Shown here in pieces: positions 22,709 to 35,628 of a stretch of 64,000 bases of DNA. Where the stretch lies: NCBI GenBank assembly GCA_025345505.1, contig JANVCC010000076.1, positions 7,935,838 to 7,999,837 of the forward strand, read 5' to 3'. This DNA comes from Todiramphus chloris collaris (Eukaryota; Chordata; Aves; Coraciiformes; Alcedinidae). The position numbers and the translations under genes were made by a program. The notes beneath the pieces are model-generated. The model searched no databases, was not told the DNA's origin, and was given only the letters and a program-made list of their open reading frames with translations. Every line of letters begins with the position of its first letter. Positions within the stretch are counted from its first letter, which is position 1.

Positions 22709-23529
22709 TCAGGACTGAAAAAGTTCTTTGGAACTTGATTTGGTTCCCTGCTTCAGCCTGTCATTTAATCCTGGAATATCCTGAGCTCTTTACCTGCCAT
22801 GCCATAGGATATCACATGGAAAAGCTAGTGCGGCTATTACTATCGCTCATCTTGAGTTCTTGCTCAGACTGGATCTTTCTGAGTATACATCATAATGGTT
22901 TACCTCCATCAGGGCTTTAGATACCAGTGAAATCTCTTGTGATTTAGAAACTACCGTATGGATTTCTGTTCTGCTGCAAAAACTGCATCTGAGTAGAAAT
23001 GTGGGAAAGATATGTATGTATATGTATACATGGATACATTCTGAATCTACTGAGGCTTCAATGACATTTAGTTTGATCCTAGTTTCTCCCTGTGTCTCTA
23101 GAGAAGGAATGAAAATGTATGGCTATATATTTTCAGGTGTGTAAGAAGATTGAATTTCAATTTTCTTTTTATTAATTTATAAGACCTTCTGGTAGGCCCA
23201 GTACTCCTAAGAAAACCATATCAAGACCATTCTTCTAAAATTCTTGTCATCTCAAAACAGACAATGCTGGTAACCTATAGAAGAAGAGGAAAAGAAAGGG
23301 AACAAAACTCAGATGGTTTTATTTCATTTCATACGTAAAGAACTGGATGGAAAAGCAAGTTAACTAATATCAGTAGAGTCTGTGTAGCTGACAGATGAAC
23401 CAAAACCATGATTCAGTTTGACTTGGGTATGATCCAAGGAGAATAGTTCTTACCAAGAGTTTTCAGAGTGTTTTACGTGTGTAAAACATGAGGGAAAGAA
23501 ATGGGAAACATGTAGGAACTCTGTAGATA
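22709..23529. other. Unique non-coding stretch
   Basis: No gene or transposon recognised. A TATGTATGTATATGTATACAT stretch near 23010 is simple sequence. Confidence 0.5.
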
Positions 23530-23808
23530 GCAGGGCCTGTTGCAACAGGACAAGGGGTGATGGTTCTAAACTAAAAGAGGGAGATTGAGACTGGAGAAAT
23601 GGAAGCAAGTTTTGATGCTGAGGGTGGTGAGAGCCTGGCCCAGGTTGCCCAGAGAGGTGGTCAATGCCCCATCTCTGGAACCTTTCCAGTTAAGGTTGTC
23701 CAGGGCAATGAGCAACCTGCTCTAGTTGCAGATGTCCCTGCTTACTGCAGGGGGGTTGGATTGGATGGCCTTGAAAGGTCCCTTCCAATGCAAAACATTC
23801 TGTGATTT
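23530..23808 (+). mobile_element. CR1 fragment with 3' end
   Basis: Plus-strand CR1: GGACAAGGGGTGATGG, CCCAGGTTGCCCAGAGAGGT, GGGGGGTTGGATTGGATGG and the tail CATTCTGTGATT. It covers the ORF2 end and the 3' UTR. Confidence 0.93.
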
Positions 23809-23817
23809 TTTTGGAAA

Positions 23818-23945
23818 CCTTTGGAGGGGTTTCAAAGCTGTGGAGATGTTGTGCTGAGGGACATGGTTTAGTGGTGACCTGGCAGTGCGGTGTTAACAGT
23901 TGGACTTGATGATCTTTTCCTACCTAACAGTTTCTATGATTACAG
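23818..23945 (+). mobile_element. Second CR1 3' tail, different subfamily
   Basis: It follows the previous CR1 within about 10 bp, in the same orientation. The block GTGCTGAGGGACATGGTTTA then GTTGGACTTGATGATC and TTTCTATGATT belongs to the CR1 type also seen at 53425-53935, unlike the copy before it. Confidence 0.88.
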
Positions 23946-26900
23946 AGAATAAATATCCTTGAAGAAAAAAAAAAATAAATCCCACGTTCACTGTTGTAGT
24001 GGCTTCATTTTTAGTGAAGAGCAAAGATACAAGAAGACTTAATTGGAGCAGAAGGCATAACAGAGACACTGAATCTTGACATTGCTGCTAGTGGAGGTGT
24101 TGGCCTGGAAAGGCAGTGTATTGCAGGAAGAAAAGCAGTGAAGAGTGATTTTAACTTTGTACTTGTGCTGTACTTCTACCACAGTAAGGCCTATAAAGCT
24201 TGCATCAAATAATACATCTGTGGTTCTCACACCTTAACTACAGATAGAAATAAAATACTTCAAAATGTTTCGTGGAAACACCCACACAGTATTTTCCTTC
24301 TTTATTATTAGTTTCTTAAAATCTCCCTGATTGTAAAAATTGTTTCACTTTCTTATACAAATTTTTACTACAGTTCTTCAATGTAGTTAGCAAAACCCCA
24401 TTTTAAAGATGAAAATGTACTTGCCAATAAGAAAACCATTCCAACATAAACATTTTTGGTGACATTTGTTCCCCAAAGTTTTACTCTATTGCCACTCAGC
24501 ATGAAACATGTATTGATTCTGGCCTCAGGAACTGCATTCCATTCTTTCCCCATTTTAGCAGGTGATAAATCAAAGGTGGCACAGCAAAAGTGAACAAGAA
24601 GTGGGACTCCAGGGAAAGGGGCAAGGTAGTCCCTTCCAGCTGCCTGGAAAAAACTGCCTCCAAACAACTAAATCTCAGACTTCAGAAAGTTGTTCAGTGT
24701 CCAGAAGAACAAAGTTGATGTTTTCCAGTTCTTATACCTTCTTAAGATTTTGTTCATGAAAAGTGTCAGTGTTCTTTTCTATGATTTACTCCGTTCTGTT
24801 TGCTAGTCTTTCCATTGGCTCTTTGAGGCAGCTTCCTTTCAGTATCTGCACCTTTTTATCATAGTGCAGTAACAAAGATATGGTAATGACTTCTTAACTT
24901 AGTCTAACTTTCCCCTCTGCCTCCTACTGGACTTGTAAGGAGTTGTCCATCAGAGGACTGTCCCAATTGCCTTTTTTATCTCTGGGCAAACAGGAGAAGA
25001 TGTAACTAAGTGTCGGCAAACTTTGCTTGTTTTGAAGAATAAAAGCTATGATTTGTTTCCTTCAAAAACACATATTTGCTCTGAGCATTAAAAGAAATAA
25101 AACGCAGGCACCAATTTTGCTTTTGCTAGTTACTGAGATAATCCCATGAGCTGCATAGCACAATGGCTTAGAACAGAACAGAAGAGGTAGTGAGAAAGGG
25201 AGAGAAAATCTATTTGAAAATTACTAAATACAGTTTCTTTTCATCTGCCATCCATGGCATGTCTTTTCTTGACCAGTAATTCATATATTTCAAGTCATTA
25301 CTAGGTTGAGCAGTTGAGTGAAGAGGCTGTGCTGGGAGGCTGCTCCTGCTGTTTTAATCAATATAAGAGAGGAAAAGAAACAAGGAGTCCAGCACATCCT
25401 CAAACAGCGGATGCACTGTTTACCTTGGATCCTGCTATGAAAATAAAGCTAATCAGAGCCCATGAACTGCTGTGTCTTTACAAGAGGGCAGTGTAAGGCG
25501 TTCTGGACTGCCTCCTAGCTGCTGAGCTCTGAGTCATGGTTGGTTTGAAGAGAGGAATTCCCTTTGCCACCAAAAGAATTCTGCAACAGCAGACTGGGAG
25601 AAGACTGCCTACTCACAGTGGGAGATGGCTTCTTGAGGAGAAGGTATTGCTTGTGCCGAGCAAATGGAATCTAATACTTGTGTCCATTTTGTCTTTTCTT
25701 GACCTTTCTCCTTCTTTCTCCTGATTTGGAGTGGCCCAGTTGCCACTCTAACCCACCTAAAAAACCTCAAAAGCTACTTCTTCTTCAGTCTTTCTTTCTC
25801 AGATATGTCCTCTTCTCCAGGCTGTCTGTACTGTGTCACAAACTCTCCTGTAATATCCTACTTGAAAAACAATCATCCATTTTCTTCCAAACTTTCATCA
25901 TCTGTTCTCACTGGTTTGTGTCTTTTTGGGGCATAATCTTTCGCTTGTCACTTTTCTTGTATCTTTGAAGCCAAGGATATGATTTTAAGTCATTCACTGA
26001 AGGACTTCATCAGTTGTAAGTCAGCCTCTGTACTTCCCTCCAAGTGCTTCAGAGTAAGGAAAATTTCTAAGTTCTTGCCTTTTTTTTTTTTCTTCTGGAG
26101 ATTCAACTTAATTATTTCACGTTCTCTTTGTTTGTTCCAGGAAGCAGTGCTTATTTTACCCATTTTACCGAAAGTACTATACTATTAAGTCCAAACCCAA
26201 GTGATATCATTTAGAATATTAATATAGTTATTGTTGAGTTTTCTTTAGCCATTTTTATGCATAGTTTCTGAGTTTGCATTTAACTGAATTAGTTTGTTCC
26301 ACGGAAACCCTCCTGGCAAGGTTTCTTCTTTACATTTATTCTCTTAAATCTTTGGCTTACAACACAGTAATTTCACACTACTTCTTACCAGTGTGTTTCT
26401 GGGGCTGTCCTTCCTCTGACATACTTCCCACAATATTATTTTAATCACCTCTGTAGCTTAAGATTTTGTGGCCTGCCTTTCACTTTTACCTTCTCTCTCA
26501 TAATTCCCAAGTCCAATTTCCTATTTTATTTCCTATTAATATTTATCTCCAGGGGACTATGTACACCTTCTGACACCTCTGGTTATATTTTCAAATGTAC
26601 CACTCTCCTATTCTATCTGTGTTTAATCCTGCATATTCACCTAACTAATTAACCCTCGTGGGCTTTCAGCCGTTATTAGTTATTAAATTAGTGTATAATG
26701 GGATACTTGTGGGTTTTTTTTTTACTTACATATTTTAACAAGGCCTGGTGGAACTTCGTAACACAAAGAACCTAAGTATCTTTGTTAAAGGTTGTTTTCA
26801 TGATCTATTTTGTGATGGGTAGAGATTAATAGAAGAAGTTTAAATGAATTTTAAGATTTGAGGAGTTTCTTGTCTGTGAAAAGCAGGAGAGCTTGCTCTT

Positions 26901-28135
26901 GCTCTGATCTTGACTGTGATTAGGAAGAGACCACATTAAACATTCATTTCCTTCAGGTTCTTAGATTATTAAGGGATTAGACCTCCTTCAGTTTAATGCT
27001 GCTGTCAAAATCAGAGAGTACTTAATGTAAAATGAGCAATTGTCTTTGCGTGTTGCTGCTATCATTGACTATGGGCAAGAGAATGAGCATTCAGGATTTA
27101 GCAAAGTTCTGCTTTTCTTAAATATTTTTTTTCTTGTCAAAAGTTTAGACACTGACTCCTGCTTTTGAATGGAATATTTTATAATGAACACTGGTAAACG
27201 AAGCATTGCCCTTGAACTCAAGAGAGAGGGCTTCTCTTCCTGGCTCTGCCACTTGATATTATCACCATTCTTGAAAATCTCAGGATTTGATTTCATAAGT
27301 CTGTGCCCAGTTTCCCCAAGAGAAACATAGGGCAGTTCTTTTGGAAAATAGTTTGAGTTCGACAGATTAAGAGTACTTGGTGTTATTTGAGTTTTATTTT
27401 AAAACAGCATGCTAGTTATTACTTACATCATACAAGATAAAGCTTTACTCATGACTAGAAAGCAGCTGCTAATTAAGTGAAGGATGAGAACTGTGCAAAG
27501 GTACATAGTAACACCATGAATAAAACTACGAAATAATAAAATTGACAAATTAAAACTGCAGAGGGAACTTAGGGGGACAAAATATAATTACTTGTTTGTA
27601 GTTTACCTTTCTAATTATGGTTAACAAAGCAAACCCGAGATTCTAATCTATGAGAAGCATTTGGGAACACAAGAGAAATGCTAGCAGCTGGGCTGTCCTA
27701 GGATCAGTAGTTCTAACAGTGGAGAGGGATTTTTTTTTAAGCAAGGAACCATATAGATTTTAGTGATAGTAACAGAATGTTACTGTGCAATGGCTTGGCC
27801 AGGTTTCCTGAAGAACCTTTTTACACCTTTACACTATTACTTCTTAGATCTGGTACGAACACATGCACATTGCAAGAGGGTTCAGTTGTAAGCTCAAATA
27901 TCTGACTTCTCTGCCATGGGTGAAATTGTTTCAGCTTTTCTGTGTTGCTTCCCCGCCCCAGTGAGTAATAGAGGAATTAATACAGAATTAATAAAATTTT
28001 TATCTGCTGAAGGATATAACTCAGCTAGGGGTCAGTAGCTGAATACTGCAGTACTATTATCCATCTGGAATTTCCAGACACATCCCTTCTTTCTGCTTTG
28101 AATCTTTGTGAAAGGAGAAGAGAAAATAAATTTAT
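23946..28135. other. Unique non-coding stretch
   Basis: About 4.2 kb without a gene or repeat I can name. It is pyrimidine-rich on the plus strand around 25680-26600, which makes frames rich in Leu, Phe and Ser that I take as chance. Confidence 0.5.
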
Positions 28136-28509
28136 CATCTGAGCCAGAACTGCGACCAGCCATACTGAAAATATACTGTGAACTCAATGTGTATTAAATT
28201 CGATTAGGAAAAGAAAAGCTAATTGAAGGATTGTGGAAATCCAAAGTAGCTGAAAATCTCATTCTGTCTGTCCCCACAGGAGTGGTAAAGATGGCTCCAA
28301 AATGAAGATCCAGCCCCACTGTTGTCATTATCAAATAATCACAACAACGAACTGCAATGGATATAGTTTCTAAAATGAAAATAGTGCTTGAGACACTGGT
28401 GTAAAGTAATTTCTATATATGTTTACTTGGTGAAGCATTATAATTTCTTAAAAATATTCCCAAGAAGCATCATGGTAAGTGCTTCTGATCGAAGTAAAAT
28501 ACCAATTAC
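28136..28509 (+). repeat. Inverted duplication, arm A
   Basis: The arm begins CATCTGAGCCAGAACTGC and ends CAATTAC. It is the reverse complement of 31921-32279 at roughly nine bases in ten by eye. It has one ~30-bp insert after TTGAGACACT that arm B lacks, and lacks a ~13-bp insert found in B. Weaker similarity may run on to about 28105. I do not recognise it as CR1, LTR or a known DNA transposon. It has no coding frame of note. Confidence 0.92.
28262..28321 (+). repeat. 60-bp identical core of the inverted duplication (arm A)
   Basis: From TTCTGTCTGTCCCCACAGGA to CAGCCCCACTG every base matches the reverse complement of 32094-32153. It starts with a pyrimidine tract and CCACAG, like a splice acceptor. 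The following frame reads SGKDGSKMKIQPHC and stops after about 30 codons. Confidence 0.9.
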
Positions 28510-31500
28510 CTGTCCTTCCAAAGCCAAAGTACAGCTCTGCTGTGCACAAACAGGACCAACAGTCAGCACATAGTGATCTGGGCTGTTGGTGTTGTTATAC
28601 AAACAGCACACCTGCCTGTCTGTCTGCTCTGAAATTTTGTGACAGAAACAGAGAGCCCTCATCTTCTAAACTGTGTCAAGGTCTTAAAAATGCTCTCAGG
28701 AAGGGGATTCTCATTCCATTGCCTACAGAAGGAGATTAACTGCCTTTACTAGGTCAATCAGCTCGTAAGAGTGTCTCCCTGAACCTTAATTTATGAGAAC
28801 TCTTTTTTCTTTTTCCTTCAACTATTATGTAATTGTATAATAGCTCTGGTTTTTAATGTCACTAATTGCAGCTAATTCATGTAACAGGGAGGTTAACTGC
28901 AGAGGTGAATTCTTTATCATTATCCCATGAGTTTCATACTCAGTATATGGCAGAGTCATTATTCTGAACTAACATGTTCTGCTCCTTGTACTGGCCACAC
29001 ACTCCTGTAGTCATAAGGTTGATTGCCTGGTTTACAATTTTTAACGTTGCTGTAATTGCAGAGTAATTACACTGCGCTCAGCAGACAAACAGTAAATGTT
29101 ACAGGTAACAGAAATAAAAGTTTTGTATAATAGAGATCTCATAAAATTGTCTGTTCTAAAGAAATAACTACCATCTTAGAATAGTAATTTAGGATGTGAG
29201 TTGGAGTATTTTTCAAATCCAGCCCAATCCCTTATTTTTCCTTGAAGACCTAAATCCTGTCATACATAGATCCTTCTAAAGCCACGTTTAGAACTCTTTT
29301 TCAAAGTAGGGTTGCCTTTTTTTTTTTCTGAGGGTATCCATTGTAAAGTAACATGGAAACAGTACAGACCAGTCTCCATCTAATAACGGTTGCCTGGGGA
29401 GACTTTTTCGCTTCAAACCAAAAGAGACCAGCACGCTGACTGGAATGCAGACAGCACAATTTGTTCTTTGGCAGAAGTAAACCAAAGCTGACCCAGAAGT
29501 GTTCCTGACTTAGGAACTGTATCCATCTCTTCTTCCATGAAGGAAAGCAAATATAATATAAAGAACCTTCCTTGAGGAAGAGGAATATAAGGGGGACATT
29601 AGCATCCCTTTCAAACCTATCATCACATACCAGCTGTTAATTTCCTTTTAAAACTTAACACAGATAGCATTTTGTTAAAGAGAGATTCACAACCCCTCCC
29701 AACCTCATATTATGCCATTGATCTGCAACTTCTCCAGTGAATTCCCAGTACTCCAGGATCATTGACCTGTGCATTTACTTCTTCTCTGTGTTTTTGTGAA
29801 TATTTGGCAGTTGCTAAATGGGTTTGGCACTTTTACCCACAAGCACCAGAGGAAAGTTGAACCCTTGGTTAATTGGCATAACGACGATTTCATGAGTGCT
29901 GCTTTTATGGAGGAAATGGGATAGTTTGATTAAAAGACCATTAAAGTCCTGAGTGAGCTGGGGCCCATTCTCCTCCGTATTCATTATTTAGATAGTAAGT
30001 TACCAATGATTATTGTCTTTAGCAGAAGATGGAAAAGGAGAGAAGAAAGCACCTGTACAGCAGAGAGGAAGTGTTATAATGGAGCCCGAGGAAGTGGTAG
30101 AGCAATCTGGACAGTAGAATCACTAGTGATTACAGAAACAAATCGTGTCAATTAAAGTGGCATGTCAGCCTTCATTAATTCTAATGCACTATCAATATGC
30201 TAACTAGCAAATACTTTATCCTGAGGAATGACCCTGATGGGTCATAAAGCCTTTGTCTTCCCTGGCATTATACAAATCCCCCAGCTAAAGACAGGCACAT
30301 TCCCACAGACAGATAAGGCACATTAATGGAAAGACAGATTTCTCCAGTCCGGAGTGAATCCTCTTTCCAAAGCTGTTTGCAGTTGTATGGTGTGGTCGTT
30401 TATTTACTATACATGAGGGAGGCAAACTTTTACAGTTTGTTGGGGTTTTTTTTGAAAGCTCTTTTCTGGAAAGGCAATCTTTCAGAAGAATCACAAATAA
30501 TTTCAACAGTTCTTTCACACTGAGAAAACAGATTAATTGATTCATTTTATCTGTTTCGGAAGATGCTTGAACATGGATGATGGGGTAGCTTGATTTCCAA
30601 TTGTAAAGCTTGTGTTCCACCTAGTAGAATTAGGTGATGAAATGGGAAATGCACACAAAGTAGAAAATGAAGAGGTAAAACCCAAGCGTCTAAAGACATA
30701 AAGGTGGATAAATAATTTGAAGTAGGAGATAATGCAGGAAAGAAATCTAAATAATAAATAGAGTGGATGGTAGGCATGAGTCAGTCTATACTTTTAGGTG
30801 CAACACAGCAATATCAAAGTCAGGACAAAACTGCTTCTGGTAACTTTAATATATAGTCAACCTACTCAAGCTCTACGTTCTCTGTGGGGATTAAATGAGT
30901 CCTGATATCCCTTTCACCAGAAGAACGGAGCAACAGCAGGAGCTTTTAACACTCTGGGTCAACATCTCATCCCACTTTCAGTAAATGCTGCAAAATCAGG
31001 TAGGTATCCTTCCTTTCATGGTTTAAAGACACAATAACCAAAATAATCCCAGAAGGCGGCAAAGCAACCTGCCATTTTTAACGTATGACAGGTCCTTTGT
31101 CTCCTATAGGGCTCAGAATCAATTCAGGCATAAAAACAGGTGTCATAGTACTGTTTGCTTCCATATTTTCCTTTTTGGCATAATAGCTCACTGTAAAATT
31201 TCTGACCAACTATTAATTAGGAGTCTGATTCTGCACAAGTGACACACAAGTGACATTTTAAACTAATGACAAGACATCAGAGAGCAGATTTCGGAATGAG
31301 GAGCCAAACTGCAAGATTTGGTAGCTAACAAAAAAACCCACTTGTGAATAAAAAATAAAGGGATAATAGCAGTGTAAAAAGGATCACATCTAAAAAGAGA
31401 GTAGAACAAGGTTGTGATGATAGTTCTGGGAAGACCCACAGATTAGACGCTCTTCATTCCACTCTATTCTGTAGCTAAAAATACACTGAAGAAACAGCTA

Positions 31501-31920
31501 AGAAGTAAAAACGGGGCAAGAACTGCATAAAGAAGGCATGGAATCTAGAGACAGAACAAAGATTTGAAGAATGAACTAAAGCCCTGTGAAAGGGTAGTGA
31601 AAAGTAGATCAGTAGTAGTAACGCTTGCAGATGACTTTTGGAAAATAAAGAGTAGAGAAGGTGACAATTTTGTTCGTAAAAGGGAGGGAATATGGATTCT
31701 TAGAATAAATTATTTTCTGGGCTTGCCACTACTTCAGTTGTACAGCCACAAATATAAGAATTTCCTGCTAAAATCCAGTTTCTACATTTAGAAGTCATGT
31801 TAAGATAGACACCATCCACCTTGGCAAGCATTTTTCCCCCCTCCATTCTTACCCTGTTCTGCCACTCCTTTTCTGCAACACATCTGTGAAAAATAAATGA
31901 AAATCTGGGGTTTTTTTTTT
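28510..31920. other. Spacer between the inverted arms
   Basis: About 3.4 kb of unique DNA. Parts of it (28850-29100 and 30120-30210) carry several TAATTA/CTAATT motifs and look like possible regulatory DNA. No gene recognised. Confidence 0.5.
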
Positions 31921-32279
31921 GTAATTTCTATTTCACTTCTGACAGAGGTGTTTTACCATGATGCTTTTGGGATATATTTTTAAGAAATTATAATGCTTCA
32001 CTAAGTGTCTCAAGCACTATTTTCATTTTAGAAATTAAAAAGAGAAAATAGTATCCATTGCAGTTCGTTATTGTGATTATGTGATAATGACTGCAGTGGG
32101 GCTGGATCTTCATTTTGGAGCCATCTTTACCACTCCTGTGGGGACAGACAGAACGAGATTTTTAGCTCCTTTGTCTTTCCACAATCCTGCAACTAGTTTT
32201 TCTTTTCCTAATAGGATTTAATACACATGGAGTTCACAGTCTGTTTTCAGTATGGCTGGTTGCAGTTCTGGCTCAGATG
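31921..32279 (-). repeat. Inverted duplication, arm B
   Basis: Reverse-complement partner of 28136-28509. On the minus strand it starts CATCTGAGCCAGAACTGC and ends GAAATTAC. It carries an extra TCTCTTTTTAATT-like piece relative to arm A. Confidence 0.92.
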
Positions 32280-35200
32280 CTATACGTATTTCTTTTATCA
32301 GAAAGAGATGTTACTGGTCTAGAGCTTCTTGATAATTTCTAGTGGGACAGAAAGGAGGCCAGCCCTGGTAAACAACAGCTTTGCTGCTCAGGCACTCAGT
32401 TGCAGTAGCGAGACCTGTTCAAGTCCCAGTTTGCAAATCCTGATGTCTTCTCCCCTGTGTATGACTCAGAGGAGTGAGTCACTTTCTTGCCCCAGTAAGT
32501 GCTAAATTATTTAGCAGCGTTGAAACAGTCACAACAGGAGAGGCTGAGAAAAAGAAAACATTTGTCTCCTTAAACCAAAAGGTCTGCGTTGGATGGTCAG
32601 CACTTGGGTTTTAAGGTCCTACTTGGAATTCCTTACACAGCATTCCGGTAGTGCTGCAGCCACTGGTTTGTGAGTAGGCAAGTCTTCCTGTGTTTTCCCT
32701 CTGTCTTTCGTACACTGGCGAGGTTGGTTTTCTGCATTAGAATTAAAGAGGTTTCAAATATCCATGGTTTGTTTGTTTGCTTGTTTGTTTTTGCCACAAA
32801 ACATAATTTTCTGGCCCCGGCCAGCACTGTCTTCCAGATTGTTATGGCTAAGAAAAACCATTATATTCTCAAGGGTGATAGGAGATAACAGAAGGGAGAA
32901 GCATGAAGCCAGCATTGTCTGTCTGGATGTGGCTTGATAAGCCAGTTGGGAACTAGCAGTGGGCAAAAATCATGGTATACAGTATACCTTTATCAACCTT
33001 CCGTAAATCTGTGCTTCCCAAAATGTGACTAACTTGTCACCTGAAGTGACTGAATATGTCCTGATCATAGATATCCTTGAAGAAACCACCCAGCCCTCAG
33101 ACATGCCCAAAGGTGTCTTCTAGCAGTTTTGGACCAGAGTGGTTAGAGGGCTGGAGCAACCATTCAGTAAGGTACGGAAGCTGTTGGTGCCAGATGCTTC
33201 AGCTCTCATGCCAACTAATGCACCTAAGTTTATTTTAGTATCTTCCATACAGATACCTATGTGTAAAATACCAGGATGATGTCAGAGGACGAAACATCTT
33301 TCTGAGATAGCCCTTGACATGTTCCCTGTCGATGGCAGATGAGAGATTTTCTAAAAAAGGCAGGATAAATAAGGGCGTAGTTCTGACTTTTGTCTTGTAA
33401 CATTCTCTAAAGTTTTTCCCTCAGGCCTCTTTCTGAGCTTGCAGCTCAGCAGTGTGAATATAAAGAAACTTTAGTTATGAATGTGTATAATCAAACCTCT
33501 ATGTAGACATTGATGTAGACTTTGGTGGAAGCTCAGAATTGTTCCAGATGCCTATTTGAGTAGATGAATAGCTTGGATAAATCAAAGATAAACTGGGGAC
33601 CTGGTTTTGTTTTGTTTTTTTTCTTTTTATATTTTCACAGCCTGTTAATGCCCTGTCACTAAGCACAACCAACTGGGGGTTCTGTGAAAGTCAGTGGGAC
33701 ACATTAGGCTTCACACTTTCCTTGAACCAGTTGACTACCCACACTAGTGGGTGTCAAATACGCTGCAGTACTCGGCCACTGTATCTCTTTTGTCATTGAG
33801 AAAGTTCCTTCTGCAGACCTACCTTGCCCTCAGAGATGAGTAATGGCTTATCTAAAGCACTTGGTGATTATGACTTGGGTGTTTCCTTTTCCTGGGTGTT
33901 AAGTAAGAAGGACAGTTTTGTGTTCTGCTCAGATAACAACCCGTTTCACATTGGACATGCTTAGTTCCCTTTGGAAGTAACAACTTTGCTTATTCATTAC
34001 CCAGACTGACTTTGAATTGAGATATAGATTTGGCCCTGTAATCCCATTAACATTTCTCTAAGCCAGTCAGTTCACATCTCTGCATTAAGATGGATTCACA
34101 TGTCTGTTCCAAGCCATCTCTAATGAATATCTTCCTCTAACTTCCAGTGATACCATTTGCCTCTGTGGACCACAGAAAATGAGCCACCACTAAAAGCTGA
34201 TTTAAAAAAGCCCAACATTCCCTCAACGCAAAACCTTAAAGGCTTCCAACAGCAGGGCTGTAGTTTTCCTAAAATCCTAATTACAGTGAATTAAATGACT
34301 AAAATGCTACTAATTACTTTTTAATTTCAAGAGAGATGTTTACAAAGCACAGTATAATGAGTAATACAGTACTTCAAATGATTACTAATGTTGCCATTTT
34401 GTCTGACTTAATCTCAATTAGTATAAATCACAATGTCATCATTGCAAATTGCCATTCCTTTTGAGCAAAATGCTAATTTCTCTTTACAATCATACAATTG
34501 CTGTTTGTTTTTCCCTTAAATTATTCCATTTAAGAGGCCCTGATAAAAGGAGTGTTCAGAATATTTTATTTTCTAGAGCTCAAGAAGGGGAAGCCATGGA
34601 TTGAGGTTATTTGGGTTTATTTTTCAGTAGTTTTATCTTTTAAATTCTTTTTTTTCCTGTAATAAAAAAGCTTTCATCTCTCAGATGAATCATCAAGCAA
34701 GATGTAAATTTCTATCAAGCCGTACTTCAAGGGATTTTGCTTGTTTTACTTCCAGAAATTGTCTTTATTATGTATATCTGAAAGGAAGCTTTGAATTTTT
34801 TGTCAGGAAGAAAAAGAATGCAGTACACTTAACTGTAGCCGTATTCTTACAAGGTTCTCACTGTACCTGTGGAAAGTTAAATATCAGCAGAGAAAGTTAA
34901 AATGATGTGTCCACGGTCAGAGAATGGAAAAAGAGGGTGGCAGAGCTGAAATCAAGCACGAAGCTCCTTATCCTACTTCTGCACTAAGTAGTAGTAGCAG
35001 CCTGTGCTCCTGCCTTCCCAAAGGCTCCCGGAATTGGGTGTCCAATGCGTGGGTCCTCTGAGCAGGATCTGCGTTGCAATGCCAAGGCATTTCTATTCTG
35101 GTGTTATATAAATGAGCGGGGACAGGATACAGGAATCTGGAACTTCTATCTTCACCTTTGTTAACTTGGATCAGCTCCAAAACTTGAGATTACTTACTTA

Positions 35201-35456
35201 ATTGCTAAAGCTCCATTTGAATGCTGTGCCAGCTCACTTGAGGCATCGGCCGCTCTCTTCAAAACCCTCAGTGGGATGAGACTCAGCCATGTCACGGCAA
35301 TTCCTCCTCTTTCTCTCTCTGTGTCTTTACGGGTATATTTTGATCATCAAGGCCTGTTAAATGGAATGGAGCTGGAACAAGGCACTAGAGAGTGACAGAG
35401 TATGCTGTTGTCTACTGTAAGACATCTTTGGACTTTTAAAGCAAAATTAATACTCC
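32280..35456. other. Unique non-coding stretch
   Basis: No gene recognised. The segment 34270-34540 has many TAATTA-type sites. A short GGTTAGAGGGCTGGAGCA at 33140 resembles part of CR1 ORF2 but is too short to call. Confidence 0.5.
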
Positions 35457-35628
35457 AGAATCACAGAATGGTGGGGATAGGAAGGTACCTCTGGAGATCA
35501 TCTTGTCCCACTCCAGTAGGGTCACCCATAGCAGGGGGCCCAGAATCACATTGTCCAGGCAGGTTTGGAATCTCTCTAGAGAAGGAGACTCCACAGCCTG
35601 TCTGGGCAGCCTGGGCCAGGCTTTAGGA
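35457..35628 (-). mobile_element. CR1 fragment with 3' end
   Basis: Minus-strand CR1. The plus strand shows the reversed tail AATCACAGAATGG, GAGATCATCTTGTCCCACTC, and then GGGCAGCCTGGGCCAGGCTT, the reverse of the GCCTGGCCCAGGCTGCCC block. Truncated at its 5' side. Confidence 0.93.

Noticed and set aside
28280-28372. Chemokine-like peptide (MKIQPHC then IITTT) after an acceptor-like site in arm A
   Set aside because: The frame stops after about 30 codons, differences between the two arms mostly change amino acids, and known chemokine intron positions do not fit. Probably chance.
33140-33160. Short CR1-like phrase GGTTAGAGGGCTGGAGCA
   Set aside because: Too short, with no CR1 sequence on either side.
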